From Geodermatophilaceae bacterium (GTDB lineage Bacteria; Actinomycetota; Actinomycetes; Mycobacteriales; Geodermatophilaceae): DNA of 18,050 nucleotides. Below the pieces are notes generated by a model. It did no database searches, was not told the DNA's origin, and worked only from the letters and a program-made list of their open reading frames with translations. A program made the translations under genes and the position numbers. Shown in pieces: positions 1 through 5,435 of the stretch; position 1 is the stretch's first letter, and the number at the start of each line of letters is the position of its first letter. Where the stretch lies: assembly GCA_013696785.1 (NCBI GenBank), contig JACCXW010000450.1, positions 1 through 18,050 on the forward strand, written 5' to 3'.

Positions 1-1056
1 GCCCATGAAGAAGAGCAGGTACAGCGCCATCACCCGGCCGCGCATCGTGGCGTCGGTGCCTAGTTGCACGGAGGAGTTCGCCGCGATGATGAACGTCAGC
101 GCGGCCGCGCCGGTCGGGACGAGCAGGATCGCGAAGCTGGCGAACGTCGGCATCACCCCGGCGATCATCTCCAGTACGCCGAAGCCCAGCGCCGCGCCGA
201 TCAGCAGCCGCAGCCGTGGCCGTGTTCGCCGGCGGGTGGACAGCAAGGCTCCGGTCAGCGAACCGACGGCGACGCAGCTGCCGAGCAGGCCGAACGCGCT
301 GGCATCCAGTTTGAAGACCTCTCGGGCCATCAGCGCGGTGGTCAGCTGGAAGTTCAAGCCGAACGTTCCGACGATGAACACGAGCACCATCGGCAACAGC
401 AGGTCCGGTCGGGCCCGGACGTAGTGCAATGCCTCGCGCAATTGGCCCTTGCCGCGGGCCAACCGGGCGGACGTGAACAGCTCCTCCGGCCGCATCCGGG
501 CCAGGGCGAGCAATGTGAACGCGAAGCTGGCGGCATTGAGCAGGAACACCGGTCCGGTGCTGAACGCCGCGATCAGCAGGCCGGCCACGCCAGGACCGAC
601 GAGGCGGGCGGCGTTGAACGTGGAGGAGTTCAGGCCGACCGCGTTCGCCAGCCGTCCCGGACCGACGAGTTCGGATACGAACGCCTGCCGGATGGGCGTG
701 TCCAGCGCCGTGGCGATGCCGAGACCCGTCGCCAGCACGTAGACATGCCACAGCTCAACGACGTTGACGACGTCGAGCAACCCGAGCCCGAGCGCCAGCA
801 GCCCCATCGCAGCCTGGGTGGCGAACAGCAGCGTCCGCTTGTCATACCGGTCGGCGAGCATCCCGCCGTACATGCCGAAGAAGAGGATGGGTCCGAACTG
901 CAACGCGGTGACCAGGCCGAGCGCCACGCCGCTGTTGTCGGAAAGCTCCAGGACGAGCCAGTCCTGCGCCACCCGCTGCATCCAGGTGCCGGTATTGGAG
1001 ACGAGACTTCCAGTGGCGAACAGCCGATAGTTGCGCACGCGGAGCGAGGAGAACAT
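1..1056 (-). CDS. MFS transporter, MFS_3/EntS-like exporter (3' end cut by window edge)
   Basis: This is a cytoplasmic-membrane, proton-driven exporter of the MFS_3 (transmembrane secretion effector) type; the substrate is unknown. Reading leftward from ATG at 1056 it stays open for 352 codons to the window edge, so the last 60 or so residues are missing. Visible hallmarks are the N-terminal SSLRVRNYRLF start, the stretch GTWMQRVAQDWLVLEL (about residues 23-38), MFS motif A as GGMLADRYDKR (64-74), and RGRVMALYLLFFMG at the edge. A strong G-rich Shine-Dalgarno (GGGGGGAG) sits just before the ATG. The start lies 20 bp after the stop of the MarR gene, so the two are almost certainly one operon, the usual arrangement for a MarR regulator controlling a drug or metabolite exporter. 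The substrate is not inferable. Confidence 0.9.
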   Translation of the reverse strand, partial: MFSSLRVRNYRLFATGSLVSNTGTWMQRVAQDWLVLELSDNSGVALGLVTALQFGPILFFGMYGGMLADRYDKRTLLFATQAAMGLLALGLGLLDVVNVVELWHVYVLATGLGIATALDTPIRQAFVSELVGPGRLANAVGLNSSTFNAARLVGPGVAGLLIAAFSTGPVFLLNAASFAFTLLALARMRPEELFTSARLARGKGQLREALHYVRARPDLLLPMVLVFIVGTFGLNFQLTTALMAREVFKLDASAFGLLGSCVAVGSLTGALLSTRRRTRPRLRLLIGAALGFGVLEMIAGVMPTFASFAILLVPTGAAALTFIIAANSSVQLGTDATMRGRVMALYLLFFMG

Positions 1057-1076
1057 GCTCCCCCGCGCTGGGGAAC

Positions 1077-1511
1077 TCAAAAGGTCACGAGGCGACCGAT
1101 GACCTCACTCGCTGCCTGGAGGATGTCCCGCTCTTCCGGAGTCAACTCCGCCAGCCGCTTCGAAAGCCACGCCTCGCGCATCCGGATCTCCTCCATGAGG
1201 AAGTCCTCTGCGGCGGGCGTGAGGCTGACGATGACCTGCCGCCCGTCGGTCGGATGCGGCGTGCGCAGGACGAGGCCTCGCTCCTCCAGTGCGCAGACCA
1301 CCCGCGTCATGGAGGGCGGCTGAACCTTCTCGTACGCCGCCAGCTCACCCGGGGTCAGGGGGCCCTTTGCGTGGAGGGTGGAGAGCGCGGCCAGGTGCGT
1401 GAGGGTCATCGACGTGTCGGCGCGCTGCGAGCGCAGCCGCCGGGACAGGCGCATCACCGCCAGGCGCAGGTCGTGTGCCAGCGCTGGGGGGGTCGCTGTC
1501 TTCACCGGCAC
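1077..1511 (-). CDS. MarR-family transcriptional regulator
   Basis: This is a dimeric winged-helix DNA-binding regulator of 144 residues, normal for MarR. The recognition region is LTPGELAAYEKVQPPSMTR (about 52-70), followed by ALEERGLVLRTPHPTDGRQ (74-92), which includes the DGR wing tip. Flanking helices at the N-terminus (1-40) and C-terminus (101-144) would form the dimer interface. The start is a GTG at 1511; an in-frame stop at 1527-1529 excludes a longer protein. The gene precedes the MFS exporter by 20 bp and follows the NCS2 permease by 51 bp, all on the same strand. A 23-bp near-palindrome ends at the start codon, so autorepression and control of the exporter are likely. The ligand is unknown; one Cys (residue 73) is visible in the wing region. 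Confidence 0.93.
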   Translation of the reverse strand: MPVKTATPPALAHDLRLAVMRLSRRLRSQRADTSMTLTHLAALSTLHAKGPLTPGELAAYEKVQPPSMTRVVCALEERGLVLRTPHPTDGRQVIVSLTPAAEDFLMEEIRMREAWLSKRLAELTPEERDILQAASEVIGRLVTF

Positions 1512-1534
1512 GATCGTTAGCTTACCTCACGATC
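1512..1534. promoter_or_regulatory. Near-perfect 23-bp palindrome, probable MarR operator
   Basis: Perfect outer arms GATCGT and ACGATC enclose a core that is also largely symmetric; 9 of 11 pairs match around a centre at 1523. It abuts the GTG start of the marR-like gene. MarR proteins usually bind 16-24 bp palindromes that overlap their own promoter, so this is the best operator candidate here. A TAAGCT hexamer (minus strand, 1524-1519) lies inside it, 7 nt before the start codon, with TGGCAA 17 nt further upstream. A bound repressor would therefore cover the predicted -10 element. Confidence 0.6.
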
Positions 1535-1562
1535 TCCTGGGTTGCCATCCGTTTGGGGTGCG

Positions 1563-3056
1563 TCAGCCCACTCCGAGCAGGTCGCTCACCGGGTCGATCG
1601 CGAAGTAGACGACGAACAGCGCCGACGTGACCCAAAGCAGAGGATGGATCTCTCGGGCCCGGCCGGCCGCAGCACGCAGCACCACCCACGAAACGAACCC
1701 GGCGCCGATGCCGTTGGCGATCGAGAACGTGAACGGCATGACCGCGATCGTCAGGAACGCCGGCAGCGCCACCGAGAAGTCGGACAGGTCGATCAACCGG
1801 ATCTGCGTGATCATCAGGGCGCCGACGACGACGAGTGCCGCGGTCGCTGCCTCGAACGGCACGATCTCGACCAGCGGGGTGAAGAAGAGCGCGACCACGA
1901 ACAGCAGCCCCGTCACGACGCTGGCCAGGCCCGTTCGGGCGCCGTCGCCGACACCGGCCGCCGATTCGATGTACGTCGTGTTGGACGACGAACTCGCCGC
2001 TCCACCAGCGGCCGCAGCCAACGAATCGACCAGGAGAACGCGCTGGATTCCCGGCAACTGTCCCTGCTTGTCCAGCAAGCCGCCCTCGGCGCCAACGGCT
2101 ACGACGGTCCCCATCGTGTCGAAGAAGTCGGTCAGCAGCAGTGTGAACACGAGCAGCAGAGCCGTGACGACGGCCACCCGGTCGAAGCCGCCGAACAGCG
2201 AGAAGTTACCGAGCAAACCCAGATCGGGACTGCGAACGACCTCGTCCGGCACTTGTGGTGTGTTGAGCTGCCAGCCGAACCGGGTGACGACACCGTTCGC
2301 GTCGGTGGCCGCGGGCCCGATCTCAGCGATCGCCTCGACAATGATCGCAAGCACAGTGGTCGCGACGATGCCGATGAGGATCGCGCCCCTGACCTTCTTG
2401 GCGACCAGCACACCCATGAGCAACAGCCCGAGGCAGAAGATGAGCAGCGGCCAGCCGCGGAGCAGTCCGCCGTACCCGAGCTGGACGGGGACCGGGCCGG
2501 CATCGCTGCGCCGGACGAAGCCGGCGTCGACGAGGCCGATGAACGCGAGGAACAGTCCGATCCCGACGCCGATCGCTGCCTTGAGCGGCTGCGGGATCGC
2601 TCGCATGATCGCCGTGCGGAGCCCGGTCAGGACCAGCAGCGTGATCACCAGACCCTCGAGAACGACCAGCCCCATCGCGTCCGGCCAGGACATCTGGCTG
2701 GCGATGCCGAATGCAACGAGTGCGTTGATCCCGAGGCCGGTCGCGATCGCGAAGGGGTACTTGCCGATGACACCCATCAGGATCGTCATGACTGCCGCGA
2801 CGAGGGCGGTGACAGCTGCTACCTGCGGGATCCCGAGGACGAGCCCATCGGCGTCCGGCGTCGTACCGATGATGAACGGATTGAGTACGACGATGTAGGC
2901 CATCGTCATGAACGTGACGACCCCGCCGCGGATCTCGCGGGCCACCGTCGAGCCGCGGCGGCTGATCTCAAAGTACCGGTCCAGGCCGTTTCGTGGCGGT
3001 GGCGCGCCGACCGGACCAGCGGAAGTCGTGTTCCCTGGATAGTTCGGAAGAGTCAT
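1563..3056 (-). CDS. NCS2-family nucleobase permease (AzgA/PbuG-like)
   Basis: This is an inner-membrane symporter of 497 residues, the typical length for the AzgA branch of the NCS2 (xanthine/uracil) superfamily, whose studied members import adenine, guanine or hypoxanthine. Diagnostic stretches are EIRGGVVTFMTMAYIVVLNP (41-60), GKYPFAIATGLGINALVAF (98-116), TDFFDTMGTVVAVG (309-322) and SSNTTYIESAAGVGDGARTG (357-376). The last two carry the acidic and polar residues of the nucleobase site. About twelve to fourteen hydrophobic segments follow a 25-residue Pro/Gly-rich N-terminus. The ATG at 3056 has GAGG about 10 nt upstream. It is divergent from the DUF2530 gene across 101 bp and lies 51 bp upstream of marR. 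The exact nucleobase cannot be read from sequence. Confidence 0.92.
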   Translation of the reverse strand: MTLPNYPGNTTSAGPVGAPPPRNGLDRYFEISRRGSTVAREIRGGVVTFMTMAYIVVLNPFIIGTTPDADGLVLGIPQVAAVTALVAAVMTILMGVIGKYPFAIATGLGINALVAFGIASQMSWPDAMGLVVLEGLVITLLVLTGLRTAIMRAIPQPLKAAIGVGIGLFLAFIGLVDAGFVRRSDAGPVPVQLGYGGLLRGWPLLIFCLGLLLMGVLVAKKVRGAILIGIVATTVLAIIVEAIAEIGPAATDANGVVTRFGWQLNTPQVPDEVVRSPDLGLLGNFSLFGGFDRVAVVTALLLVFTLLLTDFFDTMGTVVAVGAEGGLLDKQGQLPGIQRVLLVDSLAAAAGGAASSSSNTTYIESAAGVGDGARTGLASVVTGLLFVVALFFTPLVEIVPFEAATAALVVVGALMITQIRLIDLSDFSVALPAFLTIAVMPFTFSIANGIGAGFVSWVVLRAAAGRAREIHPLLWVTSALFVVYFAIDPVSDLLGVG

Positions 3057-3144
3057 CGCTCGCCCGCCTCACCACGTCATCGCTCAGGGCTGACGGCAAC
3101 AGGGTGCCAGAGCTCGCCATCGGCGGTCCGTTGCGACACTCTCG

Positions 3145-3157
3145 TATCCTCACCGGC
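3145..3157 (+). promoter_or_regulatory. Candidate -10 element of a leaderless transcript (DUF2530)
   Basis: TATCCT at 3145-3150 is followed by exactly 7 nt and then the ATG at 3158. No Shine-Dalgarno lies in those 7 nt. This is the layout expected when transcription starts at the A of the ATG. No convincing -35 hexamer is seen at 16-18 nt spacing. Confidence 0.4.
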
Positions 3158-3385
3158 ATGCCAAGGCCGCTGCGGCCCTCACCCGAGCCGCTCGCCGTGA
3201 ACGCGACCACCATCATCGTGGCCGGTACGGCGGCATGGTTCATCGCCTTCGTCGTGCTGCTCTTCTTCGCCGGAAGCCTGTCCGACAACGGCGACCTGGT
3301 GTGGCTGTGGACCGCGCTCGCCGGCTGGGTACTCGGGCTGGCCGGCCTCTGGATCGCCGTGCGCCAGCAACGCCGCCGCCGCTAA
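3158..3385 (+). CDS. DUF2530 small membrane protein
   Basis: This is a 75-residue protein of unknown function with two predicted membrane helices (about 16-38 and 47-68) and a basic C-terminal tail of five consecutive Arg. The start at 3158 rather than further upstream was chosen because the sequence before it (MPRPLRPSPEPLAVN start) is not conserved-looking, and because a TATCCT hexamer lies 7 nt upstream. I recall DUF2530 genes beside NCS2 permease and MarR genes in other actinobacteria, which matches this context and suggests an accessory role near the permease; that role is inference. Its TAA stop overlaps an ATG (TAATG) of a possible small downstream ORF. Confidence 0.78.
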   Translation: MPRPLRPSPEPLAVNATTIIVAGTAAWFIAFVVLLFFAGSLSDNGDLVWLWTALAGWVLGLAGLWIAVRQQRRRR

Positions 3386-3648
3386 TGCGACCAGTCTTGT
3401 GGCCGGGAGGGCAGAGGGATGCCTGGCTTGTTCTGGATCAGGGACGGCTCGCGGCGCGTGAGGCCGCTATCCGCTCCTCGCCCCTTCCTGTCGGCAGTGA
3501 ATGTGACCACCTTCTGCTTGCGATCGCCGACCTGGGCACGAGGGTGTTGTTCCTGCTTGGCGGCGACGATCACTTGTTCACCGCCAAGATCGCGACCGGT
3601 GTCATCGCCAGGCAACCAGGTAGGCAGCGGCCGGCGTTGAAGAGGTAG
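3385..3648 (+). CDS. Possible small ORF coupled to DUF2530 (unrecognised)
   Basis: This is an 87-codon frame starting at an ATG that overlaps the DUF2530 stop as TAATG, a classic coupling arrangement, and ending just before the ribosome-binding site of the sigma-factor gene. The second half has a coding-like codon pattern (third positions mostly G or C) and a hydrophobic stretch, DHLLLAIADLGTRVLFLLGG (about 41-60). The first half has weaker codon bias. I recognise no family. A minus-strand frame also reads through 3382-3573 (63 codons from a GTG, Lys/Gln-rich), so the strand is not certain and the stretch may be non-coding. It contains an 8-bp perfect inverted repeat (3556-3563 with 3581-3588). 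Confidence 0.3.
   Translation: MRPVLWPGGQRDAWLVLDQGRLAAREAAIRSSPLPVGSECDHLLLAIADLGTRVLFLLGGDDHLFTAKIATGVIARQPGRQRPALKR
3556..3588. repeat. Inverted repeat, 8-bp arms with 17-nt spacer
   Basis: CTTGGCGG (3556-3563) is mirrored by CCGCCAAG (3581-3588). It lies about 75 bp upstream of the sigma-factor start. No T-run follows, so it is not an evident terminator; it could be an operator or a chance repeat. Confidence 0.35.
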
Positions 3649-3664
3649 CAGAGCGGAGGTTCGG

Positions 3665-4180
3665 ATGGACGGCGACGACGGCTTCCGCGACTTCGTCGAG
3701 TCCCGCTGGGGCGCGCTCGTCGCGACGGCGTATCTCGTGACCGCCGACCGCGGGGTGGCCGAGGATTGTGTCCAGGAGGCGCTAGCCAGGGTGCACCGGC
3801 GCTGGCGGGCATTGCAGCGGGAGGGCGATCCCGAGGCATACGCTCGGCGCTCGGTCATCAATGCGGCGCTGTCCTGGCGACGTCGCCGTCGGGTGGCAGA
3901 GGTCCCATTGCCATCCGCCGGTGATCCGCCCGCCCCCGCCGACGCCAGTGCCCGCCTCGACGCCGAGCTCATGCGCGCGCTGCGAGCGTTGCCGCCACGG
4001 ATGCGCGCCGTCGTCGTCCTGCGCTACGTCGAGGACCGCTCGGAGGTCGAGACGGCCGACCTGCTCGGATGCTCGGTCGGCACGGTGAAGAGCACCGGGC
4101 ACCGGGGCCTGGCCCGTCTACGTCAGTACCTCGAGTCTCTTCCAACCGCCTTGGGCGCCGCAGATGGAGGTCGACCATGA
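3665..4180 (+). CDS. ECF sigma factor, SigE family
   Basis: This alternative RNA polymerase sigma factor has 171 residues with only regions 2 and 4, as in all ECF factors. Region 2 runs from FRDFVESRWGALVATAYLVT (about 7-26) through GVAEDCVQEALARVHRRW (30-47), the DNA-melting and core-binding part. Region 4 has LPPRMRAVVVLRYVEDRS (109-126) and the helix-turn-helix ETADLLGCSVGTVKS (129-143), which reads the -35. The ADRGVAEDCVQEAL spacing is typical of the Streptomyces SigE-type family. A good Shine-Dalgarno (AGCGGAGG) precedes the ATG at 3665. Its stop overlaps the next gene's start as ATGA, so factor and partner are made together. The usual actinobacterial GGAAC-type autoregulatory promoter was not found upstream. 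Confidence 0.93.
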   Translation: MDGDDGFRDFVESRWGALVATAYLVTADRGVAEDCVQEALARVHRRWRALQREGDPEAYARRSVINAALSWRRRRRVAEVPLPSAGDPPAPADASARLDAELMRALRALPPRMRAVVVLRYVEDRSEVETADLLGCSVGTVKSTGHRGLARLRQYLESLPTALGAADGGRP

Positions 4181-4866
4181 CCGACTCACACGCCACCGAC
4201 CCGCTCGACGCGGGCGTTGCGACCCGGCTGCGCGACCTGGCTGCGTCCGAGGCAGAGTCGACCTCCCCGTGGCCGGGCCTGGACCGAGCGGTCCGCCGCG
4301 GTCGACTACGGCGGGCTGCCGCGGGCGGGACGCTGACCGTGCTGTGCGCGGCCATGGCATGGCTGGTCGTTCCCTTCGCCATGGACGGCCTCGACCGGAC
4401 CGCTCCGATCGCCGGTCCGGTAACGTCGACGAACACACCCACGCAGGAGGAGTCCGAGACGATGTCGGTCGCGGACTACTTCGCCCCGCCGGAACTGTTC
4501 CCGGGGCCTACCTGGACCCGATACGGCGAACTGGTCGACGGGCTCGAGATCAACAGCATCGCCGGCCCTGAGCACTGTGACTGGCAGAGCGCGGTGATGA
4601 TGCATCTGGGCTGGCCGCTCGGCACCGTCTCCACGACCAGTGACGAGATCCGCCAGTTCATCCGTGATCCGCAAGGCGCGATCTCGGCGCAGTTGCAGGC
4701 CGGGTTGCGAAGTCCTGATCTTCCCGCCGATGCGGAGGACACCGGCTATCGCCTGGCCGGGCTGCAACTGTGGTTGTCGCCCTCCGATCCGGACGGCGCC
4801 TATCTGGTCAGCGCTCTCGACGTGGAGCGGTGGCCACGAGCCGATCCCCTCGTCGCTTGCGGCTGA
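4177..4866 (+). CDS. Single-pass membrane protein, putative anti-sigma partner
   Basis: This is a 229-residue protein with a cytoplasmic N-terminus of about 46 residues, one membrane helix (about 47-69) preceded by the basic stretch RAVRRGRLRR (38-46), and an extracytoplasmic domain of about 160 residues. The outer domain has two cysteines (134 in EHCDWQSA, and 228, the second-last residue) that could form a disulfide. The ATG overlaps the sigma stop by 4 bp and has GGAGG 6 nt upstream. The topology and coupling fit an anti-sigma or sigma-modulating protein that senses an envelope signal. There is no ZAS zinc motif (HxxxCxxC), so the binding mode would differ from RsrA/RseA types. The function rests on context; the outer domain was not recognised. 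Confidence 0.75.
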   Translation: MTDSHATDPLDAGVATRLRDLAASEAESTSPWPGLDRAVRRGRLRRAAAGGTLTVLCAAMAWLVVPFAMDGLDRTAPIAGPVTSTNTPTQEESETMSVADYFAPPELFPGPTWTRYGELVDGLEINSIAGPEHCDWQSAVMMHLGWPLGTVSTTSDEIRQFIRDPQGAISAQLQAGLRSPDLPADAEDTGYRLAGLQLWLSPSDPDGAYLVSALDVERWPRADPLVACG

Positions 4867-4899
4867 CGGCTTGCACAGCTGGTCGGGCAGACTCACGGT

Positions 4900-5370
4900 G
4901 TGGCGGGCAGAACGAGCGCAGGACTCCTGCTGTACCGGCGCAGTGCCGAGGGGGTCGAGGTTCTGCTGGCGCACATGGGCGGGCCGTTCTGGGAACGCAA
5001 GGACGCCGGCGCGTGGTCGCTGCCCAAGGGCGAGTACGAGCCTGGCGACGAGGAGCCGCTGGCCGCGGCGCGGCGCGAGTTCACCGAGGAACTCGGCCTC
5101 CCGGCACCCGACGGGGATGTCATCGACCTCGGCACCGTCAAGCAGTCCAGCGGCAAGCAGGTCACAGCATGGGCGGTGGAGGACGACCTCGACCCCACCG
5201 CCGTCGTACCGGGGGTCTTCGAGATGGAATGGCCGAAAGGGTCCGGCCAGACCCGCGAGTTCCCGGAGATCGACCGGGTGGCGTGGTTCAGCCTGGACGA
5301 GGCTCGGGACAAGCTCGTGACCGGTCAGCGCGCCTTCCTCGACCGGCTGGCCACACTGCTGATGACGTGA
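4900..5370 (+). CDS. NUDIX hydrolase
   Basis: This 156-residue, probably cytosolic enzyme of the NUDIX family hydrolyses nucleoside diphosphates linked to another group. The box is clear: GEYEPGDEEPLAAARREF (44-61) followed by TEELGL (62-67), with the metal-binding glutamates at 60, 63 and 64. The spacing from the first Gly (44) to the next conserved Glu (51) is one residue longer than the G-x5-E of the textbook motif. The N-terminal TSAGLLLYRR and GPFWERKDAGAWSLPKGEY resemble the actinobacterial COG4119-type group. The start is taken as GTG at 4900, 33 bp after the preceding gene; no good Shine-Dalgarno is visible. The substrate cannot be predicted. Confidence 0.9.
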   Translation: MAGRTSAGLLLYRRSAEGVEVLLAHMGGPFWERKDAGAWSLPKGEYEPGDEEPLAAARREFTEELGLPAPDGDVIDLGTVKQSSGKQVTAWAVEDDLDPTAVVPGVFEMEWPKGSGQTREFPEIDRVAWFSLDEARDKLVTGQRAFLDRLATLLMT

Positions 5371-5435
5371 CTGCGGGGTCTGCCGCCCGTCGATCCGCCG
5401 CGAGGGTGGCGATCCCCGCAATGGCGGTGAGCGGA

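Noticed and set aside
64..1323. A 419-codon plus-strand frame over the MFS and MarR genes.
   Set aside because: The composition is Gln/Arg/Glu-rich and unstructured; both minus-strand genes have strong family motifs.
3095..3109. TGGCAC/TTGC-like sequence on the minus strand, resembling a sigma-54 promoter.
   Set aside because: The GG-to-GC spacing is 9 rather than 10 nt, and sigma-54 is generally absent from actinobacteria.
1542..3200. A long plus-strand frame (552 codons) antisense to the NCS2 permease.
   Set aside because: Its translation is a low-complexity mix of Asp, Arg, Gln and His, typical of the reverse frame of a GC-rich membrane-protein gene, and the opposite strand has clear NCS2 motifs.
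5372..5420. TGCGGGG and CCCCGCA inverted repeat between the NUDIX gene and the ATPase gene, as a bidirectional terminator.
   Set aside because: The 7-bp arms are 35 nt apart with no T-run on either strand; probably chance.
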